A stretch of 64,000 nt of DNA from Priestia taiwanensis (GCF_014638355.1 NZ_BMFK01000001.1:1007160-1071159); one strand, 5' to 3'. Counted from the stretch's first letter, positions 36,676 to 45,712 are shown. Notes: generated by a model from the letters alone, not told the origin. Translations and numbers: made by a program.

Positions 36676-36861
36676 TTATATTTTGTATAACAAGCGCTCG
36701 CCACTCTTCATTGATTCTCCACATAAAGGACAAGCTGGCTCTTCTGCAAAAGAAAAGTCTTTACGCATCCATCCTAAACAATCATCTGATTCACATTCCC
36801 AAACTGCAATATTCTCTCTCTCTGCTTCTGGTTGTGAAGGATCTTTCTTATTTCGATACAT
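36676..36861 (-). CDS. ydjO: Cold-inducible-type protein YdjO
   Basis: A 61-residue protein of the YdjO family, with two cysteine pairs (CESDDCLGWMR and CPLCGESM) that look like a zinc ribbon. B. subtilis ydjO is reported as cold-inducible; its role is unknown. ATG at 36861 is 9 nt from AAAAGGAG. Confidence 0.88.
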   Translation of the reverse strand: MYRNKKDPSQPEAERENIAVWECESDDCLGWMRKDFSFAEEPACPLCGESMKSGERLLYKI

Positions 36862-37212
36862 TCGTACCACTCCTTTTATGTGAGACATACGTACTACAGC
36901 ATTTCCAGATAATAAAAAGTTGTTAACGTTCTTTAGTTAACAACTTTTATTATCTATACCGATATTAAACGAAGTAAACGCAATTGCTGTTTCTATTTTT
37001 CACAAATACTCCCTTTATTATACGATAAAAGTCTAGTTTTTGCAAAAAACGATTTTTTCAAGCGATTTCCTTTGTAATTAATCATTATCACTTAGCCGTT
37101 ATATAATGATTAAATATTTTAATAGTACATAAGATTAATTTCTTGAATTTATGCAATCAAAAGACGTAATATAAGATAAAAAAGAATATATAGATGAAGG
37201 GAGAAAATACGT
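36862..37212. other. Intergenic region with a strong palindrome
   Basis: A 13-bp perfect inverted repeat, aaaagttgttaac (36914-36926) and gttaacaactttt (36935-36947), lies between the divergent ydjO and MATE genes. It has the look of a terminator but no gene precedes it on either strand, so an operator is as likely. The remaining AT-rich DNA holds no gene. Confidence 0.5.
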
Positions 37213-38589
37213 GTGGGGAGTGCTGCAACAAAAGCTCAAGTTCCATTAACAGAAGGACCGATAGGCAAGACATTATTTTTCTTTGCGATGCCTGTCTTGC
37301 TAGGAAACATTATGCAATCATTGAACGGATCCATTAACTCCATTTGGGTCGGTAAATTCCTTGGTGAAAGTGCCTTGGCTGCAACTTCAAATACAAATAA
37401 CATTATGTTTTTTCTCTTAAGTACGATTTTCGGGATCGGAATGGCTTCTAGTATTCTCGTTGCACAAAATGTTGGTGCACAAGACTTGAAACAAGCAAAG
37501 AAAGTAGTTGGAACAAGTGCAACATTCTTTCTTATCTTATCCTTACTTATTACAGCCTTAGGTATTATTTTCTCCTCAGACATTATGCGCTTTATGCAAA
37601 CACCGGATAGTGTTTTACCGCTAGCAACAATATATGCAAATATTATGTTTCTAGGTATACCATTTACGTATGCGTATAGCTTCATCATGACAATTCTTCG
37701 CGGTTCTGGTGATTCAAAAACACCATTTTATTTCTTAATAATCTGCGTCATACTAGATATTATCCTAAATCCTATTCTGATTTTTGGTTTTGGGCCAATT
37801 CCAAATATGGGTATTGCAGGCTCTGCTTTATCAACTGTTATTGCACAGTTCATTACATTAATATGCCTCGTTGTATTCTTATATAAGAAACAATACTTCC
37901 TACGTATTACGAAAGCAGAATTTCATTTATTGAAACTAGATCTCCCTATTGTCCGTGCTCTTGTCTTTAAAGGTATACCAATGGGGCTACAAATGATTGT
38001 CGTATCATCTAGTGGACTCGCATTAATAAGTCTTATTAATTCTTATGGTGCTGAAGCAACTGCTGCATACGGGGCTGCTGCACAACTATCTAACTACGTA
38101 CTAATGCCTGCAATGGCAATAGGTGCCGCTGTTTCTTCTATGGCAGCACAAAATATCGGGGCTAACAAATGGGACCGTGTACATAAGACAACGATGACAG
38201 GAATTTTCTTTAATTTCTCACTTACGGGCTTCTTAGTTATTATCATTCATCTCTTTAACCGAGAGGCATTGTCGTTATTCCTTCCAAGTGACAGTCATGC
38301 TATTACAATTGGGATGGAGATTAATAACATTACATTATGGGGATTTATCTTATTTGGAATTACTTTTGTTCTTTCAGGTGTGATGCGGTCAGCTGGCTCT
38401 GTTACAGCACCTCTCGTTATTACGTTCACAGCCTTGTGGGTTATTAGAACTCCCGCTGCTTATATACTTGGAAATATGTATGGAATTGACGCTATATGGT
38501 GGAGCTTTCCAATAGGATTCATCACTGCTGTTATTCTTTCGCTCCTCTACTACCGATTCGGTAATTGGAAAAAAGCAAAAATGATGTGA
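37213..38589 (+). CDS. MATE-family multidrug efflux protein
   Basis: A 458-residue protein with 12 predicted helices in two halves, each beginning with the family signature (PIGKTLFFFAMPVLLGNIMQSLNG; and VRALVFKGIPMGLQMIVVSSS). It likely exports cationic drugs using a Na+ or H+ gradient; no substrate can be given. GTG at 37213 lies 9 nt after GGGAG; no ATG is nearby. The Nudix gene follows after 24 nt and may be co-transcribed. Confidence 0.92.
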   Translation: MGSAATKAQVPLTEGPIGKTLFFFAMPVLLGNIMQSLNGSINSIWVGKFLGESALAATSNTNNIMFFLLSTIFGIGMASSILVAQNVGAQDLKQAKKVVGTSATFFLILSLLITALGIIFSSDIMRFMQTPDSVLPLATIYANIMFLGIPFTYAYSFIMTILRGSGDSKTPFYFLIICVILDIILNPILIFGFGPIPNMGIAGSALSTVIAQFITLICLVVFLYKKQYFLRITKAEFHLLKLDLPIVRALVFKGIPMGLQMIVVSSSGLALISLINSYGAEATAAYGAAAQLSNYVLMPAMAIGAAVSSMAAQNIGANKWDRVHKTTMTGIFFNFSLTGFLVIIIHLFNREALSLFLPSDSHAITIGMEINNITLWGFILFGITFVLSGVMRSAGSVTAPLVITFTALWVIRTPAAYILGNMYGIDAIWWSFPIGFITAVILSLLYYRFGNWKKAKMM

Positions 38590-38613
38590 ATCGATAAATA
38601 GGAGGGTGCAGAA

Positions 38614-39036
38614 ATGAAAAAATGGTATGGGGCTGCAGGACTCTGTATAAATGAACACGATGAAATTCTAATGGTCCTACAAGGTGCAGAAAACGAAGAA
38701 AAGAGATGGAGTATTCCATCTGGTGGCAAAGAGGACGGGGAATCATTTGAAGAATGCTGTATCCGTGAATTAAAAGAAGAAACTGGTTTAAATGTTACAA
38801 TTGTAAAGCCTTTGCATATTAAGAAAGGAAACACATTCGGGATTGATGTGGAAGTACATTATTTTGAAGTTACAGTCACTGGCGGTACAATTTGTATTCA
38901 AGATCCCGACAACTTAATATATGAAGTCGCTTGGAAAAATGCAGACGCAATTGCTACTCTCAATCTTTCTTTTCCTGAAGACGCTGATTATTTATTAAAT
39001 TTTATCAACACGAACAAAAGTGCTCAGAGTATTTAA
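38614..39036 (+). CDS. Nudix hydrolase
   Basis: A 140-residue Nudix protein; the box GGKEDGESFEECCIRELKEETGL fits GX5EX7REUXEEXGU exactly. It hydrolyses a nucleoside diphosphate derivative, which one cannot be told. AGGAGGGTG precedes the ATG. Its stop codon overlaps the stop of the convergent GNAT gene inside a shared terminator. Confidence 0.92.
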   Translation: MKKWYGAAGLCINEHDEILMVLQGAENEEKRWSIPSGGKEDGESFEECCIRELKEETGLNVTIVKPLHIKKGNTFGIDVEVHYFEVTVTGGTICIQDPDNLIYEVAWKNADAIATLNLSFPEDADYLLNFINTNKSAQSI

Positions 39037-39053
39037 CACTGAGCACTTTTGTT
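39013..39053. terminator. Shared bidirectional terminator encoding both C-termini
   Basis: A 15-bp perfect stem (39013-39027 and 39039-39053) with an 11-nt loop that holds both stop codons, TAA at 39034-39036 on the plus strand and TAA at 39035-39033 on the minus strand. Read from either side, the arm codes for NKSAQ. Confidence 0.9.
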
Positions 39054-39488
39054 ATTTAACTCCCAATTTATCATCGTGTCTGTTAACGACGTTCGTTTCA
39101 TTCCTAGTTTTTCTAACACACGAATGGATCCTATATTATCATGTAATGTTTCAGCAATTACTCTATCTACTTCTGATGTTTGAAACGCCCAATCGACAAG
39201 AGTAGTTACAGCCTCGGTTGCATAGCCTCTATTCCAATATTCCTCAAGAAAACCATACCCTACTTCGACAATTTTGTTCGCATCTGGCTTTCCTTTAAAT
39301 CCAATATCACCAATTATTCTGTTGGATTCCTTCTCTACAACGAACCAGATCCCCCAACCTACTAGTGTTTCATCAACTTCTAATTGTTGAAGATAATATA
39401 AGATATGTGGACCATTATCATAACCATCATGGCATGCATGTTCTTTCGTACAAGCAATGATATATAACCTATTCGTTTCTAGGTGCAT
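39033..39488 (-). CDS. GNAT-family N-acetyltransferase
   Basis: A 151-residue acetyltransferase of the RimJ/RimL-like group: start LETNRLYI, strand IIGDIGF, EVGYGFLEEYWNRGYATEA (acetyl-CoA loop), and the end VLEKLGMKRT. Substrate unknown. Gap of 24 nt after the AlkD gene, so probably in the Sir2-AlkD operon. Confidence 0.9.
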   Translation of the reverse strand: MHLETNRLYIIACTKEHACHDGYDNGPHILYYLQQLEVDETLVGWGIWFVVEKESNRIIGDIGFKGKPDANKIVEVGYGFLEEYWNRGYATEAVTTLVDWAFQTSEVDRVIAETLHDNIGSIRVLEKLGMKRTSLTDTMINWELNNKSAQC

Positions 39489-39512
39489 CTACATCCTCCT
39501 TTTGTATCTCAA

Positions 39513-40172
39513 TCAAGGCGTTACATGCTTCAATGCTTCCCGTTTGCTTAATGGTGCTAACTTATTATTTGCTACAAACTGAACGACTTGCAAAGCGTCT
39601 GTTTTTGCATATTCTCGCAGTGCCCAACCAATTGCTTTCTGAATAAAAAATTCTTTCGAGTGAGCGTGTATATTAATATAAGAGAATAGTCGATTTACAT
39701 CTGTATTACGTTTAAACTTCAATTGAAACAAAATAGCAGTACGATTTAGCCACATATTGTCACTCTTAATCCACTTCGCCGTATATGTTTCTATTAAATG
39801 TGGATATCTCTCAAGATGAACACCCACAATACGTGTAGCAATCATATCCACTGTATCCCACCATGATTTCGATATGATTAATTTCTCATAGAAGTCCATT
39901 GCATTTTCATCAGCTTTCTTCACATGCTTTTCCATTAATGCTAATGCAATATATTGATACTCACGCTCTTCCAAATTCCATATCTCTTCAATAATATCAA
40001 GCGAAGGAACTCCATAGTCTTTTATAAATGTGCGAAGGAGCATATTACGTTCCGGTGTTCGTATACCTAAAAATGAAAAATGATTTTTCATATATTTGGC
40101 CATCGGAATAGCATTCTCTTCATTTCGATATTGTTCCACATATTTCTGTAATTTCTCTGTATAGTGCTGCAT
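39513..40172 (-). CDS. AlkD-like DNA alkylation repair protein
   Basis: A 219-residue HEAT-like protein of the AlkC/AlkD family. Segments shared with B. cereus AlkD: PMAKYMKNHFSFLGIRTPER, KSWWDTVDMIA, SDNMWLNRTAILFQLKFK, KEFFIQKAIGWALREYAKT and LAPLSKREALKH. AlkD removes 3-methyladenine and 7-methylguanine. The aromatic residues and the Asp (WWD) that meet the lesion are kept, so activity is likely. It is divergent enough from the canonical AlkD that it may be a paralogue. It starts 3 nt after the Sir2 stop. Confidence 0.88.
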   Translation of the reverse strand: MQHYTEKLQKYVEQYRNEENAIPMAKYMKNHFSFLGIRTPERNMLLRTFIKDYGVPSLDIIEEIWNLEEREYQYIALALMEKHVKKADENAMDFYEKLIISKSWWDTVDMIATRIVGVHLERYPHLIETYTAKWIKSDNMWLNRTAILFQLKFKRNTDVNRLFSYINIHAHSKEFFIQKAIGWALREYAKTDALQVVQFVANNKLAPLSKREALKHVTP

Positions 40173-40175
40173 AAG

Positions 40176-40928
40176 CTATTCCTCTCCACCTTTTATCATA
40201 GCATTGACAAAATTACCAATCGTTGTATAACAAACCTCATCAAAATGAATATCCATCTTCGTCTGTTCTTTATTTACAAGAACTACAGGAATTCGCATAC
40301 GATTTTTAGCATAAAGTGGTAACTGATTTGCTGGGTATACTTCGAGGCTCGTACCCATGACAATAAATAAATCACACGTTTCAATGCTTTGAAGTGCTTC
40401 TTCAAATCCCGGTAGTACATCACCAAACAACACAACGTTTGGTTTTAATACTGTTTGTGTATGCTCCTTATCTTCACAAACTGGGGTATCCATTTTATTT
40501 AAATATTCCATCTCATATTCTCGCCTACATAGCGGACAATGTGCCTTTTGAATATCACCGTGCAAAGCCACGATATGCTTAGACCCACTTTGTTGATGTA
40601 ACCCATCAATATTTTGAGTAATTACTGTCACACGTCTATTGATTGTCTCAAGAGAAGCAATCCATTCATGCCCTCTATTCGGCCTATATTGGCTAAATAC
40701 TTCAAGTTGAAATAATTCCTTATAAAAACGCCAAAAATCAATCGGGTCTTTCTGAAAATAATAGGTCGATAAGTAATATGTAATATCTTCTTCTCGGTCA
40801 TATAATCCTCCTTTCGAACGAAAATCAGGAATACCACTTTCTGTACTCATTCCCGCCCCCGTCAAAAAGACAACATGACCACTTTTACTTACTAATTTCT
40901 TTACTTTATCATATGATTCTTTCATCAT
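40176..40928 (-). CDS. Sir2-family NAD-dependent protein deacylase
   Basis: A 250-residue sirtuin: NAD motif GAGMSTESGIPDFRSKGGLYD, TQNIDGLHQQSG, catalytic His in ALHGD, and a zinc module with two Cys pairs (CPLC... and a lone Cys at PVCED; the fourth ligand is not obvious). The YxxR substrate pair of class III sirtuins is not evident, so it may be a plain deacetylase. The AlkD gene follows after 3 nt. This is a different pairing from the acuC-linked sirtuin SrtN. Confidence 0.88.
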   Translation of the reverse strand: MMKESYDKVKKLVSKSGHVVFLTGAGMSTESGIPDFRSKGGLYDREEDITYYLSTYYFQKDPIDFWRFYKELFQLEVFSQYRPNRGHEWIASLETINRRVTVITQNIDGLHQQSGSKHIVALHGDIQKAHCPLCRREYEMEYLNKMDTPVCEDKEHTQTVLKPNVVLFGDVLPGFEEALQSIETCDLFIVMGTSLEVYPANQLPLYAKNRMRIPVVLVNKEQTKMDIHFDEVCYTTIGNFVNAMIKGGEE

Positions 40929-41036
40929 ACACCCGCCTATTTCTATTACTTACTTCTCTAACTTAGTGTAAGTATACTACAAACAATCGTGACTTCCTCT
41001 ACTCTATTTGTAAAATTTTTTCGACTACATTTTCGG

Positions 41037-41633
41037 CTAACAACTTTCTAAAAATGCTTTCATTTTCTCAAGAGCTATACTCGCACTTCCTTCGTGATAA
41101 CAAGGAGAATACGAGTCGGCAAATCCGTGCTTCCCCTCTAATTGAAGCGGATATACACCTTCTTTTTCCGAAAGATTGTGTATCAGTTCTTGAACAGAAA
41201 AAGAAGGTTCTTCACTAGGAAGAAGTAATAGAGTATTACAAGCCGGTTCAATAGATAAATAGTTACGGATACGCGAACCGTAGAAACCCACGATTACATC
41301 GCACAACGGATGTGTACTACAAAGCCATGCAACCGTTGCCCCAACACTAAATCCAATGATAGCAATAAATTCATACTTGTGCGCAACTCCTCGTACTAGT
41401 TCATCCACCTGACGTGCACAATCCTCAAACGAACATGTAGTCATAAAATGACAATATGCAACCTCTTCTGCCTCATAAGAAAAGATTTGATTAACAGCAA
41501 GAAAGTTAGGACAAATCACATCATACGATTGCTGAACAAACTGCTCTGCCACCGACTTTATATGATCATTAATTCCATAAATCTCATGCAAGACAATAAC
41601 TAGTTTCTTCTGATTGTTTATATACGATAACAT
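41037..41633 (-). CDS. Dienelactone hydrolase-family protein
   Basis: A 198-residue alpha/beta hydrolase of the DLH type. The nucleophile motif reads GFSVGA (Ser in place of the usual Cys in GYCxGG), and the catalytic His is in GKHGFADSY. The natural ester or lactone substrate is not known. ATG at 41633 is preferred because the GTG at 41639 lies inside the GGGGAG ribosome binding site. Last gene of the HD-TrmO-GNAT-APH operon. Confidence 0.82.
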   Translation of the reverse strand: MLSYINNQKKLVIVLHEIYGINDHIKSVAEQFVQQSYDVICPNFLAVNQIFSYEAEEVAYCHFMTTCSFEDCARQVDELVRGVAHKYEFIAIIGFSVGATVAWLCSTHPLCDVIVGFYGSRIRNYLSIEPACNTLLLLPSEEPSFSVQELIHNLSEKEGVYPLQLEGKHGFADSYSPCYHEGSASIALEKMKAFLESC

Positions 41634-41645
41634 GTTCACTCCCCG

Positions 41646-42521
41646 TTACGTAAAATAAGTAGGATGATTCATCCACTGTTGAATTGGTACCCTTCCTTGC
41701 ACTCGTAAAAGACGATACAAATACCGATATACAGCTCTTACTTGTGAAAGGTTCGGTAACTCTAGTATCGAAGAATATCCTTCTTGAAATGCACGTGCAC
41801 TTCTTTCATCAAGTAAATATTCTAATGCAACAAAGTCTAACTCTCGCGGTGCAATTGCATATGCTTCTGTATCTACTAATCCACTTATTTGATTTCCCAT
41901 TAGTAAAAATTGTGTAGGGTCCATATCCACTAATATGAGATTACTAGCTACAGGTGACAATAATCCCTTAGCAATTCGTTCAAGCTCAGGCAAATAAGAT
42001 GCTATCTCTCGATCATCTCTATAAAAATGAGCGACTAATTTCCTCATTACTGTGCACATATGTTCATGAAAAGTATCTAATGGTTGCTGAAAATCGCCTT
42101 GAACATCCCCAATATAAGAGAATGTTTTCCGATGAATATGTGCTAACCCTTCTCCAAATGAATACAATGCTTCACATGATAATTCTTTAAAATCACAAAT
42201 TGTTTCGCCAGCAAGTTTCTCAACAACTACTACTTCTTTATTATTTATAAAGCCTTTATGTAACACACGAGGTACAGGAATAACACTTGTACTACGTAAC
42301 ATATTATGTATGGATTCAAGCTTGTATACATTTCTAGGATCTATCCCAAACAAAAGATTATTCCCCCACCAAAATTCATTATCAAGTTGTGCAATGGAAG
42401 AAGAACGAACGATATATTCTCCTCCTTCCGTTTCTACAAGCGTAACGCTACTGGCATGTCCATCATAACCTGGATGCAATGATATGGTACGTATAATAGA
42501 CTCTTTGAATAGTGATTGCAC
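41646..42521 (-). CDS. Phosphotransferase-like (APH) protein with altered active site
   Basis: A 291-residue protein of the aminoglycoside phosphotransferase/choline kinase fold. Expected features are present in weak form: EKLAGETI, the helix with GEGLAHIHRKT, and GLVDTEAYAIAPRELDFV (metal-binding Asp and the RELD segment). The catalytic loop, normally HGDxxxxN, reads LVDMDPTQ, keeping Asp but losing His-Gly and replacing Asn with Gln. It may have reduced or different activity. GTG start, only 1 nt after the upstream GNAT stop. Confidence 0.78.
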   Translation of the reverse strand: MQSLFKESIIRTISLHPGYDGHASSVTLVETEGGEYIVRSSSIAQLDNEFWWGNNLLFGIDPRNVYKLESIHNMLRSTSVIPVPRVLHKGFINNKEVVVVEKLAGETICDFKELSCEALYSFGEGLAHIHRKTFSYIGDVQGDFQQPLDTFHEHMCTVMRKLVAHFYRDDREIASYLPELERIAKGLLSPVASNLILVDMDPTQFLLMGNQISGLVDTEAYAIAPRELDFVALEYLLDERSARAFQEGYSSILELPNLSQVRAVYRYLYRLLRVQGRVPIQQWMNHPTYFT

Positions 42522-42522
42522 C

Positions 42523-43071
42523 TTACACCCGCTCCGCTTTCACCATTTCTTTTCTTGCTTCCCACTCCTCGCGCAACATCCCCATTCGAATTGAGTCATA
42601 ACGCTTACCATTGTATTCACGGCAATGACGCATTCTTCCTTCTACCTGCATACCGACTTTCTCCGCTACTACCATCATTCGCTCATTTCCAGACCATGTC
42701 GTCAGACCGATACGCGGAATATCTTTTGTACTCATTATATAATCCACCCATAAGCGCAGCGCTTCTGTACCATATCCTCCGTTCCAATAAGCAGAATTAT
42801 AAATCCCAATACCGACCTCTAACCATTTGGATGGCTCGTGCTCCCAGTAATACGTCACAATACCGATTATTTCTCCATTAGCTTCAATAATAATTTTGTC
42901 TTCCCTATGCTCTTTTTGAAATGTTTCAAAGTCTTTATGGGGTAATGGAAAATACGGCGCATCCCATTTTTTCCATTCTGGATTTTCCACACCATAAATT
43001 AACTCCCACAGCGCATGTAATTCTTCTATTTCTATTTTTCTAAGCGTGACTTTTTCACCGATAACCTTCAT
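42523..43071 (-). CDS. GNAT-family N-acetyltransferase (RimL-like)
   Basis: A 182-residue acetyltransferase: starts GEKVTLRKIEIEEL, strand IIGIVTYYW, GIGIYNSAYWNGGYGTEAL (acetyl-CoA loop) and the end GMQVEGRMRHCREYNGKRYDSIRMGML, typical of RimJ/L proteins. Substrate unknown. Third gene of a tight operon (gaps 3 and 1 nt). Confidence 0.9.
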   Translation of the reverse strand: MKVIGEKVTLRKIEIEELHALWELIYGVENPEWKKWDAPYFPLPHKDFETFQKEHREDKIIIEANGEIIGIVTYYWEHEPSKWLEVGIGIYNSAYWNGGYGTEALRLWVDYIMSTKDIPRIGLTTWSGNERMMVVAEKVGMQVEGRMRHCREYNGKRYDSIRMGMLREEWEARKEMVKAERV

Positions 43072-43074
43072 ATT

Positions 43075-43536
43075 TTACCCCCAATAATTTTTCATAATAT
43101 CGTGTGTCCAAGTGGGTTGCGTTACCTCGCCTTTTGGCAAAAATTCTTTCATTACAGGCTTCATATCGATAACAGGTGTCCCGTTAACCGCATCTAATCC
43201 TTGTACAATTATGTTACGCCCCTCGAGACGAATAACCTTTACTGTTGTCACTCCTAATTTGTTTGGACGGTTTTTTCCTCGCTGTGCAAAAATGCCTACA
43301 AGAGGATGGTTCGGGTTATTTCGTGGACGTCTTGCTTTCGTCTGGATTTGTTCATCTTCTACTTGATCCATATAGAAAATAACATCAAGATGAGAGAACT
43401 CTTCTATCCCTTGAATACTTTCCTCGCTAAACTCGTCCGTTAACTCGACTTCAGATATCATGTCACCCCAGTTGTCATCAATCACTTCATCTCGATTATT
43501 CCGTACATATGCAATAGGTTTTAGTTGAAACATCAT
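43075..43536 (-). CDS. TrmO-like tRNA methyltransferase (TsaA/UPF0066)
   Basis: A 153-residue single-domain protein of the TrmO family, which N6-methylates t6A37 in tRNA-Thr using SAM. Conserved segments: IAYVRNN, FSHLDVIFYMD, RPRNNPNHPLVGIFAQRGKNRPNKLGVTTVKV, GLDAVNGTPVIDMKP. No C-terminal extension as in E. coli YaeB. ATG at 43536 (a second ATG follows directly). It starts 9 nt after the HD gene. Confidence 0.87.
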   Translation of the reverse strand: MMFQLKPIAYVRNNRDEVIDDNWGDMISEVELTDEFSEESIQGIEEFSHLDVIFYMDQVEDEQIQTKARRPRNNPNHPLVGIFAQRGKNRPNKLGVTTVKVIRLEGRNIIVQGLDAVNGTPVIDMKPVMKEFLPKGEVTQPTWTHDIMKNYWG

Positions 43537-43545
43537 ATTTCCCCC

Positions 43546-44517
43546 TTAATTTTTAGTACGTACTTTCACAAATGTTCCTTTTTCTGACTTGATAAGTGCC
43601 TCTTCGTTCCATGACTGAACCTTTATTGATAGATGTGACACAGGAGCTAATGTTTCATTATGATATACGAGTGGATCAATAAGGCGAATCTTTTTCGCCA
43701 CATGAAGGTCATACTTATGTTCATTTTCTTCTACTTCTTGATGAATCATCTGTAATAAAGTAAGAACCTCTTTATTTTCACTACTACGTAACATATGTAG
43801 AACTTGTTCATCCTCTAGTAAAAAGTCATCCACTACTAAAATGTTATGCTCCATTGCTCGTTGAATAACCTTCGTCATAACTTCATTCACATATATATTT
43901 AATGGATGTAAGAAGTAATCAATTACTTCACGGTAATATGTCTGAACGAACCATTCTGATTGTTCAATAGATGTAACAGCTATTTGGCCCTCTACAACAA
44001 CCAGACTATCTAAAAAGCTAGTTGCCCGTTGCACCTTAATCTCCTCACTTCGTGCTAAATCTCGTAATGTATAGTCAATTCGGTCTGCACACAATAAAGG
44101 CAATGGTTGTTCAAGCAATCCCCATTCTTGCTCATATAAGAGATGCTTATAATTGTATCCGTATTTCTCAAGTATTTTAGGAATACTCGATTGCTCAATT
44201 ACTTGTTCATAAATAGATTCATGATAGTCTTCTTGTTCATGCTTCAGTACGTAATCAATAACATGTGAAAATGCAGTATGTGACACGTCATGTAATAGCC
44301 CAGCTATTTGTTCTTCTATACTTCCACCTAACTTCCTAATTAACAGCATTACTCCGATAGAATGTTCATAACGGGTCACATCCCAGAGCGGATTTACTAA
44401 ATAACAAGCACCCCCTTGATGAATGTTTTTTAATCGTTGTATAGGTGGCGATTGTATTACTTCTCCTAGTACGTTTTCTACGTCAAATTTTCCATATAAC
44501 GGGTCATATATCTTCAT
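43546..44517 (-). CDS. HD-domain phosphohydrolase (dNTPase/SAMHD1-like)
   Basis: A 323-residue HD protein: RYEHSIGV (first His), GLLHDVSHTAFSHV (HD pair) and ADRIDYTLRDL (last Asp) give H...HD...D, with the layout of the deoxynucleotide triphosphohydrolase/YdhJ-like branch. It likely hydrolyses a nucleotide. First gene of a five-gene operon (HD, TrmO, GNAT, APH-like, DLH). Confidence 0.87.
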   Translation of the reverse strand: MKIYDPLYGKFDVENVLGEVIQSPPIQRLKNIHQGGACYLVNPLWDVTRYEHSIGVMLLIRKLGGSIEEQIAGLLHDVSHTAFSHVIDYVLKHEQEDYHESIYEQVIEQSSIPKILEKYGYNYKHLLYEQEWGLLEQPLPLLCADRIDYTLRDLARSEEIKVQRATSFLDSLVVVEGQIAVTSIEQSEWFVQTYYREVIDYFLHPLNIYVNEVMTKVIQRAMEHNILVVDDFLLEDEQVLHMLRSSENKEVLTLLQMIHQEVEENEHKYDLHVAKKIRLIDPLVYHNETLAPVSHLSIKVQSWNEEALIKSEKGTFVKVRTKN

Positions 44518-44603
44518 ATTCTCTCCCCTTATTCGACTTGTCTCACTATTATCTTACAACAAAATTCTATTATTTTTAAATTTTCAAATTAAAAATCAAT
44601 GAT

Positions 44604-44638
44604 AAAAGGCAGATTCTTTTATATCGAATCTGCCTTTT
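44604..44638 (-). terminator. Terminator after the PTS IIC-like gene
   Basis: A 13-bp perfect stem aaaaggcagattc/gaatctgcctttt with a 9-nt loop, 10 nt past the stop. Confidence 0.85.
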
Positions 44639-44648
44639 GTTCTTACTT

Positions 44649-45671
44649 CTATTTATTTTCACCACGGATTTCCGCTACATTGTGCACTTTATAATTTCTA
44701 AATACATACACCGCAATATAACCTACAATAATGCCGACTATCGAACAAAGAATAGCCGCAATTGTCACCTGTATCGGATCATTAAATCCATACATAACAA
44801 GTAATCCTGGCACTGGAGATGCTGTTCCTGGTGCATTATTTACAAATCCGAACATCGCTACAATTACACCTGCCAATGCACCTCCAACGAAGTTTGTACT
44901 ATAGATTGGTAGTGGATTTGCCGATACTAAATCTGCTTGTGTTAATGGTTCAATTGCCACAGCAATATTCTCACGCTTTGTTCCAATGTTTAACTTCTTA
45001 AATAGTAAGAAGTTCATGAACGAAGACGCAATAAGTGCCAGTGCACCAATCGCCATCGGTAATCCTGTTAATCCTAGCATCGCTGTTAACGCCATTGAGC
45101 TCAGTGGTGATGTTGAGATAACAGTAATTAGGCCTCCTAAAGCTAATCCCATAATAACCGGGCTTTCATTCGTTGCTAACGTAATGATTTCTCCAATCGT
45201 ACCTAACGTGGCATTTACAAGAGGGTCTGTCGTTACAGCAACAAGTCGTGCTAACGGAGCTACCACAACAATACAAACAATTAAGTCTAATCCTTCTGGA
45301 ATACGTTTCTCGATTTCTTTCACAACAAATGACATAATATATCCTGCGAAGAATCCTGGTAAGATTCCCATCCCACCACACGATAAACCAATCAAGACAG
45401 CGTATACTGGTGATACACCTAATGCTAATGGAACAAGTATAGCAGCCGCTACACCAGGTAAACTACCTGCTGCTACACCAACTTCCCTTAATAGTTCAAT
45501 TTGTAACATATCTCCGCCAATATAGCGTTGAAAAGCTTCTACTAAAAAGCTAGCAATTGCAGCACTAGCTAATCCGCCCATTGCTTTCATTCCATACGGT
45601 GCTCGATAACTAAATAACGTAAATAGGGCTAAAACAAGTAATAATAGGGCGATTCCTTTTAAAATCGTCAT
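44649..45671 (-). CDS. PTS EIIC_2-type membrane protein (orphan)
   Basis: A 340-residue protein with eight to ten membrane helices, of the PTS_EIIC_2 family (GLDLIVCIVVVAPLARLVAV, GALAGVIVAMFGFVNNAPGTASPVPGLLVMYG). No phosphorylatable EIIA or EIIB domain is present and none is coded nearby, so a normal phosphotransfer transporter is unlikely unless partners are elsewhere. Substrate unknown. It is preceded by a long structured leader (45713-45809). AAGGAGTAGTCACATC precedes the ATG. Confidence 0.85.
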   Translation of the reverse strand: MTILKGIALLLLVLALFTLFSYRAPYGMKAMGGLASAAIASFLVEAFQRYIGGDMLQIELLREVGVAAGSLPGVAAAILVPLALGVSPVYAVLIGLSCGGMGILPGFFAGYIMSFVVKEIEKRIPEGLDLIVCIVVVAPLARLVAVTTDPLVNATLGTIGEIITLATNESPVIMGLALGGLITVISTSPLSSMALTAMLGLTGLPMAIGALALIASSFMNFLLFKKLNIGTKRENIAVAIEPLTQADLVSANPLPIYSTNFVGGALAGVIVAMFGFVNNAPGTASPVPGLLVMYGFNDPIQVTIAAILCSIVGIIVGYIAVYVFRNYKVHNVAEIRGENK

Positions 45672-45712
45672 GATGTGACTACTCCTTGCTGTTTATTTCA
45701 AATTACACTGCT

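Noticed and set aside
44649-45671. Complete PTS transporter
   Set aside because: No EIIA, EIIB or PTS regulator gene lies in the neighbourhood; only a IIC-like membrane part is present.
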